From the NCBI RefSeq assembly GCF_037392515.1, contig NC_090288.1:57459673-57523672 (forward strand): a stretch of 64,000 nucleotides of DNA, given 5' to 3'. The notes under the pieces were generated by a model. It did no database searches, was not told where the DNA came from, and saw only the letters and a list, made by a program, of their open reading frames with translations. Origin of the DNA: Haliotis asinina. Lineage: Eukaryota; Mollusca; Gastropoda; Lepetellida; Haliotidae. The position numbers and the translations under genes are program-made. Positions 33,419 through 42,892 of the stretch are shown piece by piece. Positions within the stretch are counted from its first letter, which is position 1. Every line of letters starts with the position of its first letter.

Positions 33419-36349
33419 TCAGTCTTCAATTTTGAACCACACCTCGTTGCGACGGCCCGTCAGTTTTGCAGGTGCGTCGTAACCGGCAGTAAAGTAGTAC
33501 TCCTTCACGAACATGTCTTTCAGGTCAGTTTTTTCTACATCTTCAATGAGTTCTCTCCCTTTGGCAGCCCAAATACTGTCATTCGCAAAACCGTCGAAAG
33601 TCCTGAGCAGAGTAAAACGGTTTAGTATAAGAAGCAAATATTGTCTTCAGTAATTTTAATTCCTATGCCAATAAATGACATATACCAACAAATACCACCG
33701 CAAACCGAATATGGGAACTAACGCGTGTACTAATTATCATTTCCAAAGAAAACGTGAATAGCCCACCCATAATCACTGGTTCCTGTCCCTAGCAAGGGCC
33801 ACAACTCTGCATACAGAATTGCTGCGCATAGATGAAAAAAAATTAATTGCGCAAATGTCTTCCACCCACATTTAGATAAACGAAGAGCCTTGTCTATGTT
33901 TACTCCGCGAGATATTTTCGATCTATTCGGATTCAATCCATTGATTGATCTAAAGAGCAATGGTCCACAGGTTCAGGATACGATGGCGTGGGATCGAAAC
34001 AGCGACCGAGCTTAACCATCCGATTCATATTTCTGACCATCACTTACGACTAGTGGAGCTAACTTTTGAAGCACGTGAACAAAGAGGTTAGAATCGCAGA
34101 CCCTCGTTTCTTTCCGAGGATTAAAGATTAAAGATTAATGAAGTTTTTGAAATGACCCCTGACTCGAAATGCTTCACAGTACAATACATTATGGCAAGGT
34201 AATGGGGTATTATACTGTGAGGCATTACGAGGGGGGGGGGGGGGGGGATCGGGGGTCATCTTAATGCTTTAGATATTTGGAGGTTTTTTCTAATCTTTAA
34301 TCCTAGCAAAGACACGAGGGTCTGTAGTTAGAATTGGTCTTCATGAAACCAATGATTTGGTTGGAAGGAACTGACGGGATCGAACGGTCAAGCTCGCCGA
34401 TTTGGTTGATAAAAGTTTTTCATTGTATCCGATGTGAGCGGATCGATGATCGTGTGGCCAGTCACTGGATTGGTCCACACTCTATTGCTAACACCTGCCG
34501 TTCTGACCCACAACTCTCATTACGACCAACACAGGCAGTTGTTCGACCCAGAACCCTTACGTCACTATTTAACTCCTCAGATCCATGCATCACTCACTAA
34601 TTCCACATGAAATACGCAGCAGTAGACAAGGCAACTTACTTCACTGCCATTTTGACCTCCGGCCAATCGCTGATGAAGACGTCTGGGTTTGTGGGTTTGT
34701 GGGGGTCAGCCTGGTGTTCAGTAGGGATGTAGAAGGAGACGGTGAAGGTGCTCTCACAGTTGGGACCCGCCCCCGGCACAACCTGGGTGGCCACTGGTGC
34801 CGTCATCTCCACCTTCTGTTCTAGAATTAATATAATGTTTTTCTTACATAGCTAGTTTCAGATGCTAAAATTCAATATAGGTGAAATCATTAGAGATCGT
34901 ATTTTTTCAAAGATATCGCAGAATGATTACTCACATTTTCCAGTTGTAACGACTAGGGGAATCGAACCAGCATTTTATGGGTGACAAGCATTCCACTAAG
35001 AAATACCTGGAGAGTGGTTACCTCCCTTGCGTGTTCAGTGAAAAGGCCATTTTGGGGTTATACTTTTTCATTGAATTGAATGATTGAATGGCACAGTTCA
35101 GATATAGTGCAAGAAGACAGCATCATGTTCGTCAGATACCAGGACGAGTCTCGTTGGAGGTTAAAGAAAGGAGCGTCGTGACGAATGGACTGTATTGTTC
35201 CATGGACGTACTTGTGTCGTTTTCTCCACTGATATACTTGAAGAGTTTCCAGAAACCTGTCGTCATGCCATCCTCCAGGCTCATAGACACGGTCTTCGTG
35301 CTCACCCACTTACATGCCTCGTAGCGCCGTACCTCGAACCCCTGCAGACAAACACAGTCTGCAATGAACTTGCACTTCATTTACAACATTCCAAACGAGC
35401 TGGAGCCAGTTAGGTTTTACGCCGCCTTTAGCAATATTCCTTTGCCAGAAATGGGCTTCACACTTTATATCCATGTGGGGAACCGAACCCGTGCCGGCGC
35501 CATGACGAGCGAACGCTTTAACCACTAGGCTACCCCACCGCCCAAAAGGGATTTGGACAAACCTTGGAGTTATTTATGTTACAGTGAATCATTGTCAAAA
35601 CGACACCGAGAATGCGGTATATTCATATCATGGAATATATCAAAAAAGCATGTCGAGATTTTCAGAGAGTTTGTTAAATTCCAGGGAATTCCAGGGATTC
35701 TGTGAAACCACCGAGTGAATAAGGAATTTTACAAAATCACTGATTTAACCAATTACCCTAACATATATACCCCTGGACCCCGTTTCAAAGAGCTGTCGTA
35801 CTCAGCAATGCTCCACCTATTACCAAGTCTGGACCAGACAATGCTGGGAGGCGAAATGCAATACATACATATTTTTACCATGACGACGATCAACAACACG
35901 CCAGAATATGGATTATCCACCTTACATAACACAGTGACTATAAAATTGGTGATTTAACGTACGCTTCACCTTGTCCAAATCGCTTTGACGAGGAAGTGAT
36001 ACCGAAACTCTGCATCCTCGATAATCTTCAGGGTAAAAGTTCCGATAGTAAAAGTAGTAAAGATTAATTGGAACGCATACCCTGGAGATTATCGAGGATG
36101 GAAACTTTGGCGCTTAATGCGTTTTTAACCTTATAAGTCTTCCCAAGTTGTTACAGTTATTTTTACGAACTTTCACACTCAAAACATTTTCAGAATAAAA
36201 TATACATTGATAACGGTTAATGGTTTCTGCAATGTTATGTAAATTCAAGAACATCTTACTTTGTGTTTTGCAGTCACTGACGATTTTGGAGTATCCAAAT
36301 TTTCAGGCGTGGATACCGATTTAGCCGCCTCGGTGAATATGTTGGCCAT
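33419..36349 (-). CDS. HEBP2-like: SOUL-family heme-binding protein, copy 1
   Basis: Four coding exons on minus: 36349-36260 (MANIFTEAAKSVSTPENLDT), 35341-35212 (GFEVRRYEACKWVSTKTVSM), 34820-34640 (KVEMTAPVATQVVPGAGPNC) and 33602-33419, ending YFTAGYDAPAKLTGRRNEVW. Lengths 90, 130, 181 and 184 nt; phases 0, 1 and 2 at the joins; 194 residues plus stop, the family's usual size. The YEACKWVST, MTAPV and YYFTAGYDAP motifs are hallmarks of SOUL/HEBP proteins, cytosolic binders of heme and porphyrins. The acceptor TTTTTAG just before CAACATG shows that the ATG exon is not the first exon. No break is seen. Confidence 0.92.
34097..34324. mobile_element. Fold-back MITE-like element
   Basis: About 100-bp imperfect inverted arms: the left starts CAGACCCTCGT..TCTTT..AGGATTAAAGATTA and the right end reads the same in reverse. 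No coding capacity. A run of 17 G lies near its centre (34231-34247). Confidence 0.75.
34365..34500 (+). repeat. SINE, second head type
   Basis: gacgggatcgaacggtcaag, cgatttggttgataaa, and gtcactggattggtccacac follow the order of the copy at 57290-57436. Confidence 0.6.
34821..35211 (-). other. HEBP2-like: Intron 2 of SOUL copy 1
   Basis: 391 bp. On minus, 34955-35015 carries a tRNA-like head (TTCTTAGTGGAATGCTTGTC..GGTTCGATTCCCC), probably a SINE remnant; no full tRNA fold. Confidence 0.7.
35342..36259 (-). other. HEBP2-like: Intron 1 of SOUL copy 1, with SINE and inverted repeat
   Basis: 918 bp. Contains a SINE (35411-35544, minus) with clear A and B boxes, and a 21-bp inverted repeat with one mismatch (36013-36033 against 36080-36100). 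Confidence 0.8.
35411..35544 (-). repeat. tRNA-derived SINE, near complete
   Basis: On minus: GGGGTAGCCTAGTGGTTAAA (A box), GGGTTCGGTTCCCC (B box), the gtgtgaagcccatttctggc block, then a shortened tail. Confidence 0.85.
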
Positions 36350-36556
36350 GTTGCTAAAAACAACAGAAACAATTTATAGCAGATTAATAATTGAGAGAGA
36401 TAACATATATCCCGCATATACAGCTACGCGTATAGTTAAAGTACAACACAATAAAGGACTCAAACATTATGCGGGGCGTTTTTTTAACCAAAAAAAGAAG
36501 TTTTTTATCCACTGACGTAGTAGTAAAATGTAACCGAGCAGTTTAATGTTACATAC

Positions 36557-36640
36557 CTTTCGTAAACTAGTCTGCAGCGTTAAACAGAATATTGCCTCGT
36601 GCGACGAGTTGGAATCCGCTGACTGATGGTTCAGCCGCCG
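36557..36640 (-). other. HEBP2-like: Probable 5' UTR exon and promoter side of SOUL copy 1
   Basis: A consensus donor on minus, GAAAG|GTATGT, ends a non-coding exon at 36557; it pairs with the acceptor just before the ATG. The transcription start is not evident; no TATA box seen. Confidence 0.45.
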
Positions 36641-37252
36641 CCTGACTTATCAATATGCCAATGGTCATCTAACCGGCCTCGTTTTCGCCCACGTCACGTG
36701 ATACCTGAACAATGCGGACACGTTGAAAGCAGGTTCCACCCATTGTGTCAAAATGTTATTAGCATGGACTGAATCGCATCCAGTGGACTGCAGAAAACGG
36801 ACGCCATAACGCCGGAATGACTGCTATCCTTTCAGTGCGGTGACCCATTTCACTGAAAGTACACGTGACCCAAGCAGACGACACCCGTGTGTGTTGACCA
36901 CGCCTCGGTCATTTCACTTTACATAAAGCAATGTTTAAACAACCTGCAACCTGTGGGCCAGCACAGCTAAAATCACACCACCACTTATATGACCAGAACA
37001 CAGGAATTTGTCTAGATAAACATGAAGCTTATACGTATGAACGGCTGAGATACTACAGTAGTTATAAAAGTGTACGTGAACTACGAGGTTCGATAAACAC
37101 CTCATTTCAAACATTACAGTCTGAGTACGAAGGAAACTCGAATTCTCGAAGACGAATTTACCTGTATGACGCTGCTGTTCTTGTAGCGTTTTGCTAAATG
37201 CATCTCACTGACTGTGGCATAAAACAGCAAGCAAGGAAACAAACTGAATGTA
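36641..37252. other. Upstream region of SOUL copy 1
   Basis: 612 bp between the putative first exon and the Tc1-like element; presumably the promoter region. No clear motif found; the plus-strand frame at 36931 is not recognisable. Confidence 0.5.
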
Positions 37253-38860
37253 TACATCTGGAAAAAAGTATTGCAACATCAAAATAAATAAAGCCTGGAA
37301 TTTCTTTGATTTTGATAGTGACCTAGTTGTAGAAGAAAACTCGTACTTTTTCATCTCCTCCATCTGTTGCATCTCCCAAACACACCCCTGCAAGAAGCAT
37401 GCAGGAAAAAATGCACGTTTAAGTCATGCACCAAGAACCCTATTAAAAGACACTTTAAAAACGTGATCAGTTCAGTACCGAATTCAAAGAGCACTACATT
37501 TCTGGGCACACGGGTGAAGAAAATGGGTCCTCCACAATTGTCGACAGCATTGAGATGGCAGAAATTGGAATGAGGAACGCTGGTATATCACTGCGCCAAA
37601 TTGGTGTTCAAATTGGTCATCATCCATCAACCATCAGCCGCATTTTGAAAAAGCATCGGGAAACTAATGATGTGAAGGACAGAAGGCGTTCTGGCAGACC
37701 TCGATGCACTTCTTACAGGGAAGACAGATCCCTTCTGGGGCATGTGCGGCGAAATCCTTTTGCGCAGAGTAATGTTTTAAAACGAGAATGGCTGCCCAGT
37801 CGACGAATTTCCGACAGAACTGTCCGGAATCGACTGAAGGCAGCAGGTCTTCGTGCTAAACGTCCGCTGCTGACAGCTGCCCACAAAGCTGATCGTCTGG
37901 GCTGGTGTAGGGACCGCAGGAACTGGAACTTGGCATCGTGGAGAAAGGTCCATTGGTCCTTTGAGAGTAGGTTTTTACTTTTCATGACAGATGCCAGAAC
38001 CCGTGATTGACGACAGAGAGGCACCGCTCACACACAGAGGAACATTATGGAACAAGTCCCATTCGGCGGTGGATCTTTGATGGTATGGGGATGTTTCTCC
38101 TACGATTGCAAACTGCCTCTGGTGACTGTAAGGGGGAACCTCAATTGCGTTAAGTATCAAAGAGACATCTTGCAACAGGTCGTTGTTCCACACTTTGACA
38201 ACCATCCTCTCCGTACAGGGCCTGTTTTTATGGATGATAACGCTAGACCTCACAGATCTGCCCTGGTTCGCGATTATCTTCGTCAGGAAGCCACTACAAC
38301 ATTACCCTGGCCTGCACGAAGCCCTGACATGAATCCAGTTGAGCATGAGTGGGACATTTTAGGGCGTAGGATACGACAAAGACAACCCCCAGTTCAAAAT
38401 CTCGCACAGCTTCGTGTGCCTCTCCATCAGGAATTGAACCAATTGCCTCAAAGGTAAATCCAACGCCTTGTTCTGTCAATGAGGAGGCGTGTTGCTGCAG
38501 TTGTTGCTGCTGACGGAGGTTACACCAGATATTGATATTCTTGTCTGATCTAAGGACTTCAACAGTTATTCTAGTGACATTAGTGTTCCATTAGCTTCTG
38601 ACCAATAGTACCTTACTGCTATGACCATAGTTATTCTTCAACCGGTTTTGTGTGTTTTGTGAGATAGTTTTAAAATGACAAGAATGGATTGAAAATATGA
38701 CAGAATACATGCAGTTTTGTAGTCATTTTATTGTCAATAGTCTATTTATCTCACGATGATGGGTGTTAGTTCATTTTTTTGCACAACCATATTATACAAT
38801 TCGTATATGTCACAGCAGATTTCCAAAATCCTAGTGTTGCAATACTTTTTTCCAGATGTA
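37253..38860 (+). mobile_element. Tc1/mariner-type DNA transposon, 1.6 kb, inactive
   Basis: Inverted ends TACATCTGGAAAAAAGTATT at 37253 and the complement ending at 38860, each next to TA, the target duplication of this superfamily. Carries one transposase gene. The ends match for about 27 bp, so it is not very old, but the gene is dead. Confidence 0.92.
37555..38535 (+). pseudogene. Tc1-like transposase pseudogene
   Basis: DDE transposase. N-terminal helix-turn-helix pair (AGISLRQIGVQIGHHPSTIS, then RTVRNRLKAAGL) and a catalytic half with WGCFSYDCKLPLVTV, FMDDNARPHRS (second Asp) and SPDMNPVEHEWDILGRR (Glu). The first catalytic Asp, normally in W-S-D-E-S, is Phe here (WSFES, near 37954). 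Two stops interrupt the frame: TGA at 38008-38010 (before RQRGTA) and TAA at 38455-38457. After the second the same frame runs to TRY and a TGA at 38533-38535, the usual C-terminus. The element therefore cannot make transposase. Confidence 0.9.
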
Positions 38861-40422
38861 TATATACACTGGGGGGAGTTCTGTGAATGTGCAATTTCCT
38901 TTTTATTAATATGATCCTTTTTAAAGTTTTGAACCCGGGTCTTAGGCCTGACGAACGAATGCTTTAACCACTTGCCCACCAGAACAGGCTATAACACAAC
39001 AGGTTCATTTGCATGAAGGTATTTTAACTCGACCTTGAAGAACTCCGAAATTCCCTTTCTACAGAGACTCATAGTAGTCTTAGCGCTGGGGTCGCTTTGT
39101 GCAGTTCAGACCATGGTCACGTTTCATGACGCCGTCAAATCAAGTCGTACCTCTGAGCTTGTATACACTGTATTCACGGGACCTCGCAGGTTTTCTCCTC
39201 TACTTACTGAGCAATACAGTCCCTAGCTGGCCAATGGTTGCACAGCATACTCGGGCGTTATGTTGCAGTAACCACTTTGGAAGGAACATCTTTAATCGCC
39301 TGCATGAACAAAGCATTCAGAACATCAAATCTGGCCACGTGAACATTGAGGTGGTCAGATGATGTCTGTCAAATTCAAACAGAACTCACTTCCAATAGAG
39401 GAAACATTGTGTATCATCACGGCTTGCTGGAACTCGATGGCATGTCTCCCATTCAAAAGAGTCAGTCAACTGAAAAAATATATAGAATGTAGCATGTGTA
39501 ACTTAAGTGACTTTGATTGGAGGGGCTGTTAACGTGGGTTCTGGAATTACATGGATTAACATTTATGTACAAAGTAAGTGAACCTCCCTCCCTTTCACCC
39601 CCCAAAATCAATTAACACCACACATCACCCTCCAATAACTTTAAAATATTGATATGTACAAAAGCCATCATAAACTGGTCAAATATTCAGCATTTCCGTT
39701 TTTCACTGTGATTATTGTGATAAGGGCAACAAGCCTTTCGCCGCTAAAGTATACTACAAACAAAAGGTACAGGAACACTGTAAAATTAGACCTAAAGTCT
39801 AACTTAAACGTGGTGAGGGGTTTTTTTTATAGTCTAAGATAAATGAAACTTTTGCTTAATGGGCACTTTAAACGACATGTTAGGACATGCAGTGAACCAA
39901 CCGAACCAATATTCGTTGAGTTTGAGTGAAATGAATCATTGTCGAAAACAGTGAAAAACAAGGGTATTGAAACACACCAGCACCATGTTTGATTCACACG
40001 CCAAAAACACAACAGCTTAGTGCATGTGGAAGACAGACATCCCACTGGTAGATGGATTTACCCACTAACATGGGGAAACCAACTGCGAACCTTTACAGAT
40101 GAATTGCACTTAGATCATGCATCAAATTTCTGAAAGGCACCTGCAGATATCGAGCTTGTGAAGAGATGCCGTTTGGAGTAAAGATTTGTAAAGAATTTGC
40201 CAATTTTCATTGATTTTTTATCATTTACTCCACTCATAAGGACAATCTTTTCAGCGTTTCGAATTTGCTTCACAATACGTCAATTCATGGGTAAACAGTA
40301 CCTTTGTCCTGTAATGAATATTGAAACCAGGAAGAAATTGATGTGCGCTCCCCCACTCCACTTTCAATAGTGTGCACCCCTCCTTTCTCAAAAAGCTGTA
40401 TGCACCCCTGTGAAAGATTTGC
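38861..40422. other. Intergenic region
   Basis: 1.56 kb. A SINE head lies at about 38928-38990 (minus). Otherwise no supported gene; the small frames here have no recognisable product. Confidence 0.6.
38928..38990 (-). repeat. SINE head fragment
   Basis: gaacccgggtcttaggcctg followed by cgaacgaatgctttaaccac: the reversed B-box and A-box parts of the tRNA-like head. Confidence 0.65.
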
Positions 40423-40676
40423 ATGGTTCTGATCACTGACCACCAAAGGGAGTTGTTCCAGCCAGATAATGCGAGACCTCACACATCACATGCCAGTATT
40501 CAGTATCTTAAGAATGAGAAGATTACGGCGCGTCCATCGACTTTCAAATCGCTTCAGTTCAACACAATCGAACATGTGTTGGATAACCACGGCCGACGCG
40601 AACGTTACATCAACTCCCAGAGGCATTAAAAAAAGAATGTGCCAGGATTCAGGTCGAATTTAAAGACTTGATCAGG
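40423..40676 (+). pseudogene. Decayed Tc1-type transposase remnant, left part
   Basis: Frames show LFQPDNARPHTSHASIQYLK and FNTIEHVLDNHGRR, corresponding to the second Asp and the Glu blocks of Tc1 transposases, then IKKRMCQD-like sequence. Its TAA at 40626-40628 and other changes make it non-functional. The tail of the same gene resumes after the Polinton at 56364-56420. Confidence 0.75.
40671..40676 (+). repeat. Target-site duplication ATCAGG, left
   Basis: Six bases directly outside the left end of the Polinton, repeated exactly at 56358-56363; six is the length known for Polintons. Confidence 0.95.
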
Positions 40677-40719
40677 AGTAGTATACCAGGCTCAACCAGG
40701 ACCACTCGAGATAAGCCCC

Positions 40720-40870
40720 CTGTGACGTCACAGGTCAAAGGTGAACCGGAAGTGACGTCATGACCGGAAGTAGTTACGTCATCACCGGAAGTGTCTTGAA
40801 TTCTGGGTAAGAGGAAGTGATTTGAATTCTGGGTAAGAGGAAGTGACGTCATAACCGGAAATGACGATGT
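40720..40870. promoter_or_regulatory. CRE- and ETS-like motif cluster in left Polinton tip
   Basis: TGACGTCA occurs within GTGACGTCACAGG, AAGTGACGTCATGACC and GAAGTGACGTCATAACC, with a variant TTACGTCATC; CCGGAAGT or CCGGAAA occurs at least four times between them. The same cluster is mirrored at about 56165-56315. These words match CREB/ATF and ETS sites; function is inferred. Confidence 0.55.
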
Positions 40871-41224
40871 GTGGGAATTCTGGGAATTATTGAGAAATAG
40901 TAATAGAGACAGACAATGAAATTACACACGCCTCTTTACGTATATATTTTAATGGGTGTTGCGACAAAATGTGTATAATTGGGTGCATTAGTGTATCAGA
41001 GTTCCTCATTAGTAAACGAAACTAGTATTCGTATATGAAAAAATGCATTTGTTTGCATTGTGATGTTTATTGACGTGTTTGTTGTGGTAGTGGTTTTACA
41101 CTTAACAATTCACGAAGGAAACAAACAAGCGTGGTATAAACACAAATCGTCATGTTTTCAAGTTTTCTTTCTTTATATATGGTTGGTCCTTATAAGGACC
41201 TTGGTATAGAAACGTATGTTGGAG

Positions 41225-41560
41225 TTACACGCTTCTAAATACCATCTTCATATAGGAACAGTTCGGGGAATATCGTCTATGTTCTGTGACGGGATTGTCT
41301 GTACTTTTCCAACGATACAGTTTAACGCCGCAATGAAAGCACTGTACCCGATCGTTAGTTCCGGAGTAGAAGAATCCACTCATTGCCAGATCCATGGGAG
41401 TTTGCTTCATCTGTATAGGCCATCGAATAAAAGTATCCAGACGATCTTGCATGTACTTCATACGAGGTGTGGCTGGTACATCCAACGCGTCAGGGTCGAA
41501 ATATACATTGCAGTCACAGGAATCAATGCCAGAGTCGTAGTTGGTATCCGTACTTGACAT
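41225..41560 (-). CDS. Single-BIR (IAP-type) protein in Polinton left terminal repeat
   Basis: 111 residues with one baculovirus IAP repeat: it reads DTFIRWPIQMKQTPMDLAMS, then GFFYSGTNDRVQCFHC, then the zinc ligands in the exact CX2CX16HX6C spacing (CFHC..W..EHRRYSPNC). BIR proteins bind caspases or IAP antagonists and can block apoptosis; some single-BIR proteins act in cell division. No RING domain follows. It is transcribed toward the element's end. The identical protein is encoded in the right repeat. Confidence 0.9.
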   Translation of the reverse strand: MSSTDTNYDSGIDSCDCNVYFDPDALDVPATPRMKYMQDRLDTFIRWPIQMKQTPMDLAMSGFFYSGTNDRVQCFHCGVKLYRWKSTDNPVTEHRRYSPNCSYMKMVFRSV

Positions 41561-41852
41561 CCTTTCAGCGCTGCAGTCACACTAAGAATGACGGTTTCAG
41601 TCAAAAATGTCAACAAAACGCGTCAGCGACGTCGTTAACCAATCAGCGAGCAGCCAACCTGCAGCCGGGTCGTTGAAGGCGTGTCCGTGGACCAGTTAAT
41701 CCTTAATACTACTCAGGGATTAATCTCCAACGGTTGTCGCCATCTAACGGTGAATAAACGGGGCAAGTTATCTTTTTAAAAAAATAAAAACATGGGTAAA
41801 ACACCCAGTATCTGAAACAAACCGCTCATCCAAGTGAAGATAATCCGTGCTT

Positions 41853-42050
41853 TATCAATGGAAGATTAAGATAACTGCACCACGCTTCGTAAATCTTAAG
41901 CCGAGTACTACTCAGATTATAATCCCACATCGGGGATCCCGCTCAGTATCTTATCAGTGGAAGATTAAGATAACTGCACCACGCTTCGTAAATCTTAAGC
42001 CGAGTACTACTAAGAGTATAAGCACACATCTCGCAGTATCTTCAGCGGAT
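41853..42050. repeat. 99-bp direct repeat, two copies, within Polinton end
   Basis: Units starting at 41853 and 41952 share ggaagattaagataactgca and the ttaagccgagtactact block. Mirrored in the right end (about 54990-55185). Confidence 0.85.
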
Positions 42051-42419
42051 TAAGATACACGTATCGCCTTTAAACAAAGGTCACCTAATATTATGCTGAT
42101 TACTACTCGGTGTATGCTGACCACATTCATAGTAGTGTTTTGGTTAAACAACAATCGTAATACGCTATCAACACATCGCAAGGTCTTTGAAGAAGCCATC
42201 ATGATAAACAGTGTGAATGTATAAATAGTTGCAAAATGATCCAATGGACATTATACATTTGGTCAATCTTTCTATTTACTCCGACGATTCGCAAAGAAGA
42301 GACATTTTGGAAAACTACCTGGATCAGCTATCTGGTCGGACTTCATCAGAAGGTAAGTTTATTTTCTACATCTGTATCATTTGGTGTATGTTATTATTAA
42401 AAACAAAACATGTATTCGT

Positions 42420-42890
42420 TCAACGTTTTTTATTCCAATACCAAGATGTTACAATAGCATCGTTCACTGTACAATCATCATGAAAACGTTTCAGGATAGT
42501 CTCCATACTAATATGTCTACATCTATGATACAAGAAATACAGGCAATAGTATCCACACGTTGTGCTGGTATAACATTGGAAACGTCTGTTGGAATATCTA
42601 TACATTTTATAGGCATATAAGTTCTTGAAAGTTCTCAAATCGTCGTAAATGGTAGCGTTGTCTAAGGAAAAGGAATCGAAACATTCAACGACGCCAGGTC
42701 TTGGTATATAGTAGGCTATCCAATGTAAACCTCCATGACTACTGTCGGCTGTGTTAACTACGTAAGCTGCAGGTAGTTGGTGATGAATATGAGCTTCAAG
42801 CAGATAATCCCTTGGAAGTGTACCATTATACACTTTATTCAGAACCATATCTGCCTTCACGAAATCATTGATATCAGATGTGTATAACAT
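42420..42890 (-). CDS. PRO: Polinton adenain-like cysteine protease
   Basis: 157-codon frame. Matches the viral maturation protease of Polintons and adenoviruses: the His region GGLHWIAYYI, the acidic ECFDSF strand and the Cys region TTCGYYCLYFLYH. In the family it cuts capsid precursors. Begins two bases after the stop of the capsid gene. Confidence 0.85.
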   Translation of the reverse strand: MLYTSDINDFVKADMVLNKVYNGTLPRDYLLEAHIHHQLPAAYVVNTADSSHGGLHWIAYYIPRPGVVECFDSFSLDNATIYDDLRTFKNLYAYKMYRYSNRRFQCYTSTTCGYYCLYFLYHRCRHISMETILKRFHDDCTVNDAIVTSWYWNKKR

Positions 42891-42892
42891 GG

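Larger units (their letters stand above)
33603..34639 (-). other. HEBP2-like: Intron 3 of SOUL copy 1, with fold-back element and SINE
   Basis: 1.04 kb. Holds a fold-back MITE-like element (34097-34324) that includes a long G run, and a SINE piece at about 34365-34500. Confidence 0.8.
40677..42191 (+). repeat. Polinton terminal inverted repeat, left
   Basis: Mirror of 54845-56357 with few differences. From the tip inward: CRE/ETS-like motif cluster (about 40720-40870), a BIR gene, then two 99-bp tandem units (41853 and 41952) and short gagtactact-type repeats. Confidence 0.95.

Noticed and set aside
35411-35544. tRNA gene (A and B boxes on minus)
   Set aside because: No matching acceptor or anticodon stems, and the head is fused to the shared SINE tail.
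40130-40235. Possible reverse-transcriptase scrap (MPFGVK-like word)
   Set aside because: Only a few residues resemble LTR-element RT; too short to support a call.
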